From positions 1 to 64,000 of the forward strand of contig JAGWTA010000009.1 in NCBI GenBank assembly GCA_028869185.1: a stretch of 64,000 nt of DNA, written 5' to 3'. The notes beneath the pieces are model-generated. The model was not told where the DNA came from, did no database searches, and was given only the letters and a program-made list of their open reading frames with translations. The DNA is from Hyphomicrobiales bacterium (GTDB lineage Bacteria; Pseudomonadota; Alphaproteobacteria; Rhizobiales; Beijerinckiaceae). A program made the translations under genes and the position numbers. Below are positions 54,087-62,629 of the stretch, one piece after another; the stretch's first letter is position 1; the number at the start of each line of letters is the position of its first letter.

Positions 54087-54923
54087 TCAGCGCTTCTTCA
54101 GATAGCTTTCCAGAAAGGCGAGCGCGGCCTGCCGGTCGTTGTCGGCGGCCTCGCCGATGGCCTTTGCATAGAGATCGGCGATCCACTTGTCCGCAGGCGC
54201 CGGCTTCTCGCCGATGCTTTCGCGCGCCATCGTCAGATACATGAGGCCAAGCGCGCGCTGGCGCGGCACACCCTCCTGCCCCGTGAAGAGCAGATGGCCG
54301 AGCATGGCTTGCGAAGGCGCGTGGCCCTTTTCGGCGGCAAGGCGCAGCCAGCGGGCCGCCTGCCGGTTGTCCTTCTCGACGCCGGCGCCGTCGATATACA
54401 TGCGCGCCAGATTGTACTGCGCGTTCGGGTCGCCGAAATTGGTTGCGGCGAACTGGAACATGCTCATCGCGCGGCGCGGGTCGGCCGGCAGCGACGAGCC
54501 GATGCCCGTCAGATTGTAGGCGCCGACCGCGACAAAGGCGCTGGAGATGATCGACAATTCGCGGCGGGGCGTCGCATCCTCGTCGTAGCCGTCGACGATC
54601 TTGAGGAAATATTGGTAGGCCTTGTAGTCGTCCGCTGCGACCCCGTCCCCGGCGGCATACATCTTGCCGAGTTTCCACTGCGCGAGCGTCTGGCCGCCTT
54701 GCGCGGCGTAATTGAAGGCGTCGACGGAATTGCGCGCATCGCCCGCACGATACGTCTGGATGCCGGCGCGCAGCGCCTCGGCCGCATCCTTGTAAACGGG
54801 ACGCCGTTTTTCGGAGACGACGCTGCTGCGTTCGCCAGCCAGAACGACGCCGTCTTCGGCAAGCGAAGGCGCAGCGGCGGCTGCGAAACAGAGAACGAGA
54901 ACAACGCGACCAGTTCGGCGCAT
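54087..54923 (-). CDS. exoR: ExoR-like periplasmic Sel1-repeat protein
   Basis: A 278-residue secreted protein with a signal peptide (MRRTGRVVLVLCFAAAAAPSLA) and several Sel1/TPR-like repeats: AAQGGQTLAQWKLGKMYAAG and DGVAADDYKAYQYFLKIVDG, then ATNFGDPNAQYNLARMYIDG and LAAEKGHAPSQAMLGHLLFT. These repeats, their spacing and the C-terminus (RALGLMYLTMARESIGE) resemble ExoR of rhizobia as I remember it. ExoR is a periplasmic inhibitor of the ExoS sensor kinase, controlling exopolysaccharide and motility, and is destroyed by proteolysis under acid stress. The exoS-chvI genes are not in the window. The ATG at 54921-54923 is chosen for its signal peptide. Convergent with xthA. Confidence 0.78.
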   Translation of the reverse strand: MRRTGRVVLVLCFAAAAAPSLAEDGVVLAGERSSVVSEKRRPVYKDAAEALRAGIQTYRAGDARNSVDAFNYAAQGGQTLAQWKLGKMYAAGDGVAADDYKAYQYFLKIVDGYDEDATPRRELSIISSAFVAVGAYNLTGIGSSLPADPRRAMSMFQFAATNFGDPNAQYNLARMYIDGAGVEKDNRQAARWLRLAAEKGHAPSQAMLGHLLFTGQEGVPRQRALGLMYLTMARESIGEKPAPADKWIADLYAKAIGEAADNDRQAALAFLESYLKKR

Positions 54924-55146
54924 CAACGCATGTCTTTCCTGGCGGCGCCAGAACGCTGGAGGCGAAAAGCCGACAATTCGGCGCGATCCATGCGTAAAAT
55001 TGACGCCTGCTAATTTGTAACGCGGGAACCTTAGCGCGAGGTTTATGGCTGAAAAGCGGCTCTGCGTCGGCGTTTCTCGCGCAACGCAAGTTCGCTGTGC
55101 GCTGTGGCGCGAAGGCAACAAATTTTGCCGCCCCGGCAGCGCGCCG

Positions 55147-55650
55147 TCAGGACGGGCGCTGGCCTTTGCCCAGAAAACGGGCGAAGGCGTTGAGCGTTTC
55201 CTCGGAGACGTGGTGCTCCATCCCTTCGGCGTCCGCTTCGGCCGCCTTGCGCGGCACGCCGATAGCCACCAGCACATCGATGAGCAGGCGGTGGCGGGCG
55301 CGCGCTCGGGCGGCAAGCGCCTCCCCTTCCGGCGAAAGGAACACGCCGCGATAGGCTTTGGATGTCGCAAGTCCCGCCCGTTTGAGGCGAGCGATATTCT
55401 TGATGGCGGTGGCGTGCGAGACGCCAAGGCGGCGGGCGATGTCGGTCGGGCGGGCCTCGCCGTCGGCTGCGATCAGATCGGAAATCAATTCGGCGTAATC
55501 TTCGAGAATCGCCGTCGACAGCGCGTTGCGCGCCTTGACGAAACGCTCGGCCTGCGTCGCCTCGGCCGGCATCGGCGCAGGCGCCCGCCTCTCTTGCGCC
55601 TTGCGCTCGCGCGCAGCGGCTTTCGGCTCCTCGATTTCCTTCACGCTCAT
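55147..55650 (-). CDS. mntR: Manganese-responsive regulator MntR (DtxR family)
   Basis: A 167-residue metal-dependent repressor. The helix-turn-helix is at TDIARRLGVSHATAIKNIAR, followed by the metal-binding and dimer region with LSPEGEALAARARARHRLLI, and VLVAIGVPRKAAEADAEGME, HHVSEET (conserved His-His-x-Ser and Glu ligands). There is a 40-residue basic N-terminal tail. The ATG at 55648-55650 was preferred; a TTG start nine codons earlier is possible. It is divergent from mntH across 91 bp that contain a palindrome (55718-55733), so it likely represses mntH when manganese is plentiful. Confidence 0.9.
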   Translation of the reverse strand: MSVKEIEEPKAAARERKAQERRAPAPMPAEATQAERFVKARNALSTAILEDYAELISDLIAADGEARPTDIARRLGVSHATAIKNIARLKRAGLATSKAYRGVFLSPEGEALAARARARHRLLIDVLVAIGVPRKAAEADAEGMEHHVSEETLNAFARFLGKGQRPS

Positions 55651-55717
55651 GGAGGGACCATGCGCTTTGAGGTGCAACTTTTCAACCAGATGACGTTTTG
55701 CAGTCTTGCGCTCATAT

Positions 55718-55733
55718 TGTAGCCGAGGCTACA
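55718..55733. promoter_or_regulatory. Probable MntR operator upstream of mntH
   Basis: A perfect 7-bp inverted repeat (TGTAGCC, two spacer bases, GGCTACA) nine bases before the first mntH ATG. The position over the mntH promoter or leader and next to divergent mntR suggest an MntR-binding site; no consensus was compared computationally. Confidence 0.6.
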
Positions 55734-55741
55734 TTTCTGCG

Positions 55742-57031
55742 ATGATGCTTTCGCCCGCCCCTCCGGCCGAGAGTCTCGGGACCGTCGCGGTTTCGGGAAC
55801 GCGCTGGTCGCGTTTTCTCGCCTTTCTGGGTCCGGGCTATCTGGTCGCCACCGGCTATATGGATCCGGGCAACTGGGCGACCTCGCTGGCCGCCGGTTCG
55901 AAATTCGGCTCGGCGTTGCTGTTCGTCGTGGTGCTCTCGAGCCTGATGGCGATCGTTTTGCAGGCGCTTTCGGCGCGGCTCGGCTTTGTGACGGGCGCAG
56001 ATCTCGCGAGCCTCTGCCGGCGCGAATATCCAAGGCCGCTGGTCATTATCCTTTGGCTCGTCTCGGAAACAGCCATTCTGGCGACAGACCTTGCCGAAGT
56101 CGTCGGCACGGCCATCGGCCTGCAATTGCTGTTCGGCCTGCCGCTGTGGCTGGGGGCGATTCTGACGGCGCTGGATGCGCTTCTGGTGCTCGCCCTGCAG
56201 CGCTTCGGGTTCCGCAAGCTCGAAGCGGTGGTCGTCGCGCTCCTGATCCTGATTGCGCTTTCCTTCGCGTTCGAATTGTCGCTGGCCCGGCCGACCAGCG
56301 CGGAAATCCTGTCCGGGCTCATCCCGAAGACGGCGGCGGTGACCGATCCGCAAATGCTCTATCTGTCGCTCGGCATTCTCGGCGCGACAATCATGCCGCA
56401 CAATCTGTTCCTGCATTCGGCTGTCGTGCGCACGCGCGCCATCGCCCCCACGCGGGAGGCGCTGCGCGAGGCCGTCGCCTTCGCCAGCGCCGATTCGGCG
56501 ATCGCGCTCGGGTTTGCGCTGATCATCAACGCCGCGATCCTGCTGCTGGCCGCCGCCGCCTTCCACCGCAACGGCCATACGGACATTGCGGAAATCGGCG
56601 ACGCCTATCGCCTCTTGGAGCCCCTGTTCGGCGCAGCGCTGGCGGCCAAGCTGTTCGCGCTGGCGCTGATTGCCTGCGGCGTCAATTCCACCATAACCGC
56701 GACGCTTGCCGGGCAGATCGTGATGGACGGGTTTGTGCGTCTGCGCCTGCCGCCGGCTGCGCGACGGCTGCTGACGCGCTCCATCGCGATTGTTCCCGCC
56801 GTGGCGGTGACGATCGTGCAGGGCGAGTCGGCTACCGCGCGGCTTCTGGTGCTTTCACAGGTGATCCTGGCCTTCGCCCTGCCCTTCGCCATCGGGCCGT
56901 TGATGCATTTTTCCTTCGCGCGCCGCCTGACCGGCGATTTGCGCGCGCCTTTGCCGACCCTGCTCGCGGGGGCCATCATCAGCGCCGCCATCGTCGCGCT
57001 TAATGTGAAACTTATTGTCGACCTGCTCTAG
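55742..57031 (+). CDS. mntH: Mn2+/Fe2+ transporter MntH (Nramp family)
   Basis: A 429-residue inner-membrane divalent metal transporter driven by protons. The metal-binding DPGN motif is in YMDPGNWATSLAAGS, the second signature is LGATIMPHNLFLHSAVVRTR (MPHN), and about eleven hydrophobic helices are visible. Length is typical. ATG codons at 55742 and 55745 are both possible. It lies just after the operator-like palindrome and is divergent from mntR, the classical arrangement, so uptake of manganese should be shut off by Mn-loaded MntR. Confidence 0.94.
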   Translation: MMLSPAPPAESLGTVAVSGTRWSRFLAFLGPGYLVATGYMDPGNWATSLAAGSKFGSALLFVVVLSSLMAIVLQALSARLGFVTGADLASLCRREYPRPLVIILWLVSETAILATDLAEVVGTAIGLQLLFGLPLWLGAILTALDALLVLALQRFGFRKLEAVVVALLILIALSFAFELSLARPTSAEILSGLIPKTAAVTDPQMLYLSLGILGATIMPHNLFLHSAVVRTRAIAPTREALREAVAFASADSAIALGFALIINAAILLLAAAAFHRNGHTDIAEIGDAYRLLEPLFGAALAAKLFALALIACGVNSTITATLAGQIVMDGFVRLRLPPAARRLLTRSIAIVPAVAVTIVQGESATARLLVLSQVILAFALPFAIGPLMHFSFARRLTGDLRAPLPTLLAGAIISAAIVALNVKLIVDLL

Positions 57032-57164
57032 CGTTGCACGAAGGCCACATCGGTCGATCAGATGTTAACGAAAGGACGCAGGGCAGCTTGCGCCCCCTTT
57101 CGAATTGTGGCCTAGCTCCCCGTGCTTCGCTTTACAGAAATTTAATAAATCGGGTTTTCCGCCA

Positions 57165-57785
57165 ATGACCAGCCGTTTCCGCGCCGTTTGGGCCGTTGCT
57201 TTGCTTGCCGTTTTCGCTGGTTCGGCGCGCGCCGAAGGCATTTTCGATTTTCTGTTCGGCCGCAACCCGCAGCCGCAACAGCAGGTGATCGTGCCGCGCC
57301 CGAATGCCGAGAACCGGCGCGTCGCAGCGCCGCGTCAGGCCGGCTCGAAGAGCAATCATGAAGCTGCGGCGCGCCGCGCCCATGCCGCCGAAGAAGCGCG
57401 TTCGGCCGAGCGCGCCCGCCTTTCGGCCTTTGCCGCCGCCGGCGGCGTTTCCGGCAAACAGGAAGCGCTGCGTCCGGCGCCTGGAACGCCTGTCGGCGCC
57501 ATTGGTCACTTCGCGGCCGACGCCACCCTGCGGTCCGGCGACATTGTGGTGACGCCCAAGGGGTTCATGGTCTATCGCGGCGGCCACGACGTCACCGCCT
57601 TTGCGCCGATCAACGCCGCCCGTCAGGGCAAGGCGATCGCCGCTCTCGAGCGGGCGAGCCGCGGCCCTGCCCCCTCGCACAATTGGTCGACCCAGGCTCT
57701 GGCGATCTCGCACGAAACCAACATCGTGAAATCGGTCGTCGCCGACGCGCCGAAAAAAGGCGCGACCCCCGTCTCGCTGCGCTGA
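57165..57785 (+). CDS. Secreted hypothetical protein, 206 residues
   Basis: A protein with a signal peptide (MTSRFRAVWAVALLAVFAGS, ending ARA) and the mature start EGIFDFLFGRNPQPQQQVIV. A basic, Ala-Arg-rich region (residues about 50-90, low complexity) is followed by a more ordered C-terminus with DIVVTPKGFMVYRGGHDVTA and ALAISHETNIVKSVVADAPK. The family is not recognised; the C-terminal part recalls small periplasmic proteins conserved in Hyphomicrobiales. ATG at 57165 has no strong ribosome binding site. Its stop abuts the stop of the convergent isomerase gene. Confidence 0.7.
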   Translation: MTSRFRAVWAVALLAVFAGSARAEGIFDFLFGRNPQPQQQVIVPRPNAENRRVAAPRQAGSKSNHEAAARRAHAAEEARSAERARLSAFAAAGGVSGKQEALRPAPGTPVGAIGHFAADATLRSGDIVVTPKGFMVYRGGHDVTAFAPINAARQGKAIAALERASRGPAPSHNWSTQALAISHETNIVKSVVADAPKKGATPVSLR

Positions 57786-58370
57786 TCAGGCGTTCAGGGC
57801 CGCCTCGACGAAATCGAGCCGGTCCTGCCCGAAGTAGAGCTCCTGCCCGACGAAGATCGAGGGCGCGCCGAACGCGCCGCGCCGCACCGCTTCCTCCGTT
57901 GTTTCGCGCAAACGGTCCTTGGCTTGCTGGCTTTCGGCTGCCGAAAGCACCGCAGCGGGATCGAAGCCTGCCGCCTGCAGCGCTCCGGCGGCGGCCGTCG
58001 GATCGTTCAGGTTCACGCCATCCACCCACATCGCGCGATAGACAGCATCCGCGAAGGGCCGCAATGCGCCTTGCAGATCCATTGCCGCGGCCGCGCGCAT
58101 CAGCGTCAGCGTGTTGATGGGAAAATGCGGGTTGAACCGGAACGGCGCGCCATAACGGGCCGCGAACCGTTCCAGATCGCGGTTCATCCAGACTGATTTG
58201 GCGGGGACCACGGCGGGCGAATGATTGCCCGTCGCCTTGAAAACGGCGCCCAGCAGGAAGGGACGCCAGACGATGGTCGCGCCGGTTCGCGCGGCAATGG
58301 CGTCCATTTGCGTTGCGGCAAGATAAGACGCCGGACTGCCGAAATCGAAAAAGAACTCCGCCTGCTTCAT
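57786..58370 (-). CDS. 2-hydroxychromene-2-carboxylate isomerase / DsbA-like (kappa GST)
   Basis: A 194-residue thioredoxin-fold protein of the HCCA-isomerase family. It begins MKQAEFFFDFGSPASYLAAT with the active-site Ser in FGSPASY that contacts glutathione, then VWRPFLLGAVFKATGN (active-site loop), INTLTLMRAAAAMDLQG, and FGAPSIFVGQELYFGQDRLD (cis-proline loop). In naphthalene-degrading bacteria the enzyme isomerises hydroxychromene carboxylate; no degradation genes lie nearby, so another glutathione-dependent role is likely. The ATG at 58368-58370 has GGGGAGCG upstream. Confidence 0.88.
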   Translation of the reverse strand: MKQAEFFFDFGSPASYLAATQMDAIAARTGATIVWRPFLLGAVFKATGNHSPAVVPAKSVWMNRDLERFAARYGAPFRFNPHFPINTLTLMRAAAAMDLQGALRPFADAVYRAMWVDGVNLNDPTAAAGALQAAGFDPAAVLSAAESQQAKDRLRETTEEAVRRGAFGAPSIFVGQELYFGQDRLDFVEAALNA

Positions 58371-58435
58371 GGCGCTCCCCATTCTTGCGTCCGGCAGCGT
58401 AGACTGATCCCGACTGATTGCGAAGGAGCAAGCGG

Positions 58436-59164
58436 ATGACCCACGCCAAGGCGGCCCTGATTGTCGGCGCAGGCGACGCCACCGGCGGCGCCATCGCCCG
58501 GCGCTTTGCGCGCGAGGGCTTTGTCGCCTGCCCCGTACGGCGCAACGCCGAGAGCCTGGCGCCGCTGGTCGCGGAAATTGAAAAGGCTGGCGGCGCGGCC
58601 AGGCCTTTCGGCGCCGACGCGCGGATCGAGGAGGATGTCGTGCGCGTTGTCGACACGATCGAAGCCGAGGTCGGGCCGATCGAGGTTTGCGTGTTCAACA
58701 TCGGCGCGAATGTGCGCTTCGGCGTGACCGAGACGACGGCGCGGGTCTATCGCAAGGTCTGGGAAATGGCCGCCTTCGCGGGCTTCCTTTCGGGACGCGA
58801 GGCTGCGCGCGTGATGGCGCCGCGCGGACGTGGAACGATCATCTTTACCGGCGCGACGGCCAGTTTGCGCGGCGGTTCAGGCTTCAGCGCCTTTGCCGGC
58901 GCCAAATTCGCATTGCGCGCGCTGGCGCAGAGCATGGCGCGCGAGTTGGGACCGAAGGGGTTGCATGTCGCGCACACCATTATCGACGGCGCGATCGACA
59001 CCGCGTTCATCCGCGACAATTTCCCCGAACGCTATGCGCTGAAGGATCGCGGCGGCATTCTCGATCCAGACGCCATCGCCGACGCCTACTGGACGCTGCA
59101 TTGTCAGCAACGCAGCGCCTGGACGCACGAACTCGATCTGCGCCCCTGGCTGGAGACGTTCTGA
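58436..59164 (+). CDS. Short-chain dehydrogenase/reductase-like protein lacking the catalytic Tyr
   Basis: A 242-residue Rossmann protein of the SDR family. The coenzyme loop is IVGAGDATGGAIARRFAREG (Gly-rich, slightly altered), the fold continues through VCVFNIGANVRFGV, and Ser143 of FTGATAS is present. Where the catalytic motif Tyr-x-x-x-Lys is expected it reads Phe153-AGA-Lys157 (GFSAFAGAKFALRAL), so the catalytic tyrosine is missing; I recall similar FASAK sequences in a subfamily of bacterial SDRs. Catalysis is therefore uncertain; binding of NAD(P) remains likely. GAAGGAG ten bases before the ATG at 58436 supports the start. Convergent with the following hypothetical gene. Confidence 0.85.
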   Translation: MTHAKAALIVGAGDATGGAIARRFAREGFVACPVRRNAESLAPLVAEIEKAGGAARPFGADARIEEDVVRVVDTIEAEVGPIEVCVFNIGANVRFGVTETTARVYRKVWEMAAFAGFLSGREAARVMAPRGRGTIIFTGATASLRGGSGFSAFAGAKFALRALAQSMARELGPKGLHVAHTIIDGAIDTAFIRDNFPERYALKDRGGILDPDAIADAYWTLHCQQRSAWTHELDLRPWLETF

Positions 59165-59168
59165 GCGT

Positions 59169-59648
59169 TCAGGCTGCGCGATTGACGTTGCGAACGCGCA
59201 CGGGCGCCGGTCGCAGCGCCATGCGCTGCTCGCTGGCGCTTGCATCCTGCATCATCAACGCGGCCACGCGCAGCAACTCGTCGAGCGCGTTATGCTCGCC
59301 GGCCCCCTGCCGTGCGTCGCGCCGACGCGCTTTTGCAGGCGACTTTGCCGGGACGATGCGCCAGTTGGCGCATTGCGGCGCCGCCGCCAGAACGGCGGCA
59401 AGATCGCCCGCCGCCTCGCGCGTGCCGTCCGCGCCGATCGCGAATTGCGCGCGGCCATCGGCGCCAATCGCACAATCGTAGATCAGCGAAGGGTTGATCT
59501 TTTCCAGCGCGGGAAGAATGCGATCGAAGGCCGCGAAGACAGTGGGGAAATCGCGGTTCAGCAACGATTGCTGCGCGCGCGCTTCAACCGCCGCAAACTG
59601 CTTCCAGAAACCCTCGATCTTTTTCGCCTTGCGGAAAAAGGAAAACAT
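59169..59648 (-). CDS. Hypothetical protein, 159 residues
   Basis: A soluble protein starting MFSFFRKAKKIEGFWKQFAA with a helical N-terminus and a conserved-looking core (IYDCAIGADGRAQFAIGADG, LAAVLAAAPQCANWRIVPAK). The C-terminus is Arg- and Ala-rich. Not recognised as a named family; related genes with a similar start occur next to other metabolic genes in alphaproteobacteria as far as I recall. The ATG at 59646-59648 has a weak site upstream. Downstream of valS on the same strand, 74 bp apart, but probably separately transcribed or in the same operon. Confidence 0.6.
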   Translation of the reverse strand: MFSFFRKAKKIEGFWKQFAAVEARAQQSLLNRDFPTVFAAFDRILPALEKINPSLIYDCAIGADGRAQFAIGADGTREAAGDLAAVLAAAPQCANWRIVPAKSPAKARRRDARQGAGEHNALDELLRVAALMMQDASASEQRMALRPAPVRVRNVNRAA

Positions 59649-59722
59649 CTCGCTGCCCTTTGTTGAGGACAGCGTTTCATCTCCGGATTAAGAACGCGCT
59701 AGCCAAACCGGTGAAAAAACGA

Positions 59723-62503
59723 TTAACCCAATCGTTCAAGAGCCGTTCTTATTTTCGCAATGCGCGCATGCGCTTCCTCGAGACGCTCGCGATTTTCCTC
59801 GACAACTTCCTCGGGCGCGCGCGCGACAAAATCGGCGTTGCCGAGCTTGGCCTCGATTTTCCTCGCATCGGCTTCGACCTTGCCGATTTCCTTTTGCAGC
59901 CGCGCTTTCTCTGCGGCGAAATCGATCGCGCCTTCGAGCGGCAGCGCCGCCGTCATGCCTCGCACGAGGAATTGCGCCGAGCCTGGAGGCGCCGCCATGC
60001 CGAAGGTGATTTCGCTGGCGCGCGCCAGACGCTTTATCGTGTCGCTCCATTTCGTCGCGCGCTCCTTGGCCTGCGCATCGGCGCCGATGAGCACGAGAGG
60101 AATTTGCGCGCCGGCGGGCACGTTCATTTCCGAGCGCACGGAGCGCATTTCGGAAACGAGTTCGATCATCCAGCCGATTTCAGCTTCTGCATCTGCGGCC
60201 GCAAGGCCCTGCAGCGCAGGCCATGGCGCGAGCGCCAGAAGACTTTCGCGCGCCGGCCCCTGCGCACCCTTGATCGCCCATAATTCCTCGGTGAGAAACG
60301 GCATGAACGGGTGCAGCAGTTTGAAAATGACGTCGAGCGTCCAGGCCGTCGTTGCGCGCGTTTCAGCCTTGGCGGCTTCGTCCGCGCCCTGAAAAAGCGG
60401 CTTGGCAAGCTCGAGATACCAGTCGCAGAAGACGTTCCAGACGAAACGATAGACCGCATTGGCTGCATCGTTGAAACGATAGGCTTCGATGGCGCCCGTC
60501 GTTTCCACAACGGCCGCCTGCGCTTCGCCGACGATCCAGCGATTGAGCTGATTTTTGTTTCGTGCAGGGTCGTAACCTGCGACGCGCACGCAACCGTTCA
60601 TTTCCGCAAAGCGCGCTGCGTTCCAGAGTTTCGTTGCGAAATTGCGGTAACCTTCGACACGCGCCGTCGCCAGCTTGATGTCGCGTCCCTGCGCGGCCAT
60701 AGCCGCCAGGGTGAAGCGCAGCGCATCCGCGCCATATTGATCGATCAGGTTGAGCGGATCGATGACATTGCCTTTCGACTTCGACATCTTGGCGCCCTTC
60801 TCGTCGCGGACGAGCGCGTGAATGTAGACGTCTTTGAAAGGCGCATCCTTCATGAAGTGCTTGCCCATCATCATCATGCGGGCGACCCAGAAGAAGATGA
60901 TGTCGAATCCGGTGACCAGCGCGCTTGTGGGATAAAAGCGCTTCACCTCCGCCGTGTCGTCCGGCCAGCCGAGCGTCGAGAACGGCCAGAGCGCGGAAGA
61001 AAACCACGTGTCGAGCACGTCTTCGTCGCGCGTGATGAAATCGGGATAGTCGGCCGGGTTTTCCGCGATGCGGCCGGCTTCGACATCGTCGAGAATTTCG
61101 CGCGCCGTTGCATCGGTCAGCGCCTGCACGAGGGCGTCATCGTAGTTTTCCGCGACATAAACGCCGCCCCAGTCCGAATACCAGGCGGGAATCTGGTGGC
61201 CCCACCAGAGCTGCCGCGAGATGCACCATGGCTGAATGTTTTCGAGCCAGTCGAAATAGGTCTTTTCCCAGTTTTTGGGAACGAAGGTTGTTTCGCCCTC
61301 GCGCACCGATTGCAACGCGGGCTGCGCGAGCGTGTGCGCATCGACATACCACTGGTCTGTCAGGAAGGGCTCGATGATGACGCCTGAACGATCGCCATAC
61401 GGCGCCTGCAGCACATGCGGCTCGATCTTGTCGAGCAGGCCGCGCGCCTCCATCTTCTCGACCACGCGCTTGCGCACGGCTTCGCGCGTCTGGCCGTGCA
61501 GATCGGCGATCGTTTCCTGAAGTTCGCTGCTGTCCGCGACGCCGTCGAGAAAGCCCTCGTTATCGCGCAGGATCACGCGCGCTTCCGTATCCAGGATGGA
61601 GATCTGCGCGAGATCGTGGCGCTTTCCGACTTCGAAGTCGTTGAAATCGTGCGCGGGCGTTATCTTCACCGCGCCGGTGCCCTTTTCGGGATCGGAATAG
61701 GTATCCGCAACGACCGGAATGAGACGGCCAACCAGCGGCAGGCGCACACGCGCGCCATGCAAATGCATGTAGCGCTCGTCATCGGGATGCACGGCGACGC
61801 CGCTGTCCCCCAGCATCGTCTCGGGGCGCGTGGTGGCCACGACAATGAATTCGCCCGTATCCTTGCCCGCCGCATCGACAACCGGATATCGAAAATACCA
61901 GAGCGAGCCCTTGGTCTCGACCTGTTGCACTTCGAGATCGGAAATCGCGGTCTGCAATTTCGGATCCCAGTTGACGAGACGCTTGTCCTTGTAGATCAGG
62001 CCTTCGCGATAAAGCTGCACGAACACTTTCACGACAGCGCGCGAAAGGCCCTCGTCCATTGTGAACCGTTCGCGCGACCAGTCGCAGGAGGCGCCGAGGC
62101 GCTTCAACTGGTTGACGATGGTTCCACCCGATTCCGCCTTCCAAGCCCACACACGCTCAAGAAACGCCTCGCGCCCCATGTCGCGGCGGCCCGGCTCGTT
62201 GCGCTCGGCAAGCTGACGCTCGACCACCATTTGTGTGGCGATGCCCGCATGGTCCGTGCCTGGCTGCCACAAAACATCCTTCCCGCGCATGCGCTCGAAA
62301 CGGCACAGCACATCCTGCAGCGTGTTGTTGAGCGCGTGGCCCATGTGCAGAGAGCCCGTCACATTGGGCGGCGGGATCACCATGCTATAGGGCTGCGCCT
62401 GCGCGCGGTCGGCGCGCCCGGCGCGAAAGGCCTGCCCATCCTCCCAGGCTGTGGCGATGCGGGTTTCGACGGCGGCGGGATCGAAGGTCTTTTCCATAGT
62501 CAT
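59723..62503 (-). CDS. valS: Valyl-tRNA synthetase
   Basis: A class I synthetase of 926 residues that charges tRNA-Val and edits wrongly attached threonine. The HIGH motif is PPPNVTGSLHMGHALN, the KMSKS loop is GAKMSKSKGNVIDPLNLIDQ, the editing domain has VVATTRPETMLGDSGVAVHP, and the C-terminal coiled-coil arm (LQKEIGKVEADARKIEAKLG) is present. The start is either ATG 62501-62503 (MTMEKTF) or 62495-62497 (MEKTF); the earlier one is listed. Divergent from the PRC-barrel gene. Confidence 0.97.
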   Translation of the reverse strand: MTMEKTFDPAAVETRIATAWEDGQAFRAGRADRAQAQPYSMVIPPPNVTGSLHMGHALNNTLQDVLCRFERMRGKDVLWQPGTDHAGIATQMVVERQLAERNEPGRRDMGREAFLERVWAWKAESGGTIVNQLKRLGASCDWSRERFTMDEGLSRAVVKVFVQLYREGLIYKDKRLVNWDPKLQTAISDLEVQQVETKGSLWYFRYPVVDAAGKDTGEFIVVATTRPETMLGDSGVAVHPDDERYMHLHGARVRLPLVGRLIPVVADTYSDPEKGTGAVKITPAHDFNDFEVGKRHDLAQISILDTEARVILRDNEGFLDGVADSSELQETIADLHGQTREAVRKRVVEKMEARGLLDKIEPHVLQAPYGDRSGVIIEPFLTDQWYVDAHTLAQPALQSVREGETTFVPKNWEKTYFDWLENIQPWCISRQLWWGHQIPAWYSDWGGVYVAENYDDALVQALTDATAREILDDVEAGRIAENPADYPDFITRDEDVLDTWFSSALWPFSTLGWPDDTAEVKRFYPTSALVTGFDIIFFWVARMMMMGKHFMKDAPFKDVYIHALVRDEKGAKMSKSKGNVIDPLNLIDQYGADALRFTLAAMAAQGRDIKLATARVEGYRNFATKLWNAARFAEMNGCVRVAGYDPARNKNQLNRWIVGEAQAAVVETTGAIEAYRFNDAANAVYRFVWNVFCDWYLELAKPLFQGADEAAKAETRATTAWTLDVIFKLLHPFMPFLTEELWAIKGAQGPARESLLALAPWPALQGLAAADAEAEIGWMIELVSEMRSVRSEMNVPAGAQIPLVLIGADAQAKERATKWSDTIKRLARASEITFGMAAPPGSAQFLVRGMTAALPLEGAIDFAAEKARLQKEIGKVEADARKIEAKLGNADFVARAPEEVVEENRERLEEAHARIAKIRTALERLG

Positions 62504-62629
62504 GAACGAGGGTTTAGCGGCCCTGAACGCGCAAGTCAGCCCTCGATAGCGATTTTCGCCCGCTACATTGCACTGCGGAACTTTCAGCAACCGCCCGCGT
62601 TAACCCTTCATCAATTGGAGAATGCGGAC

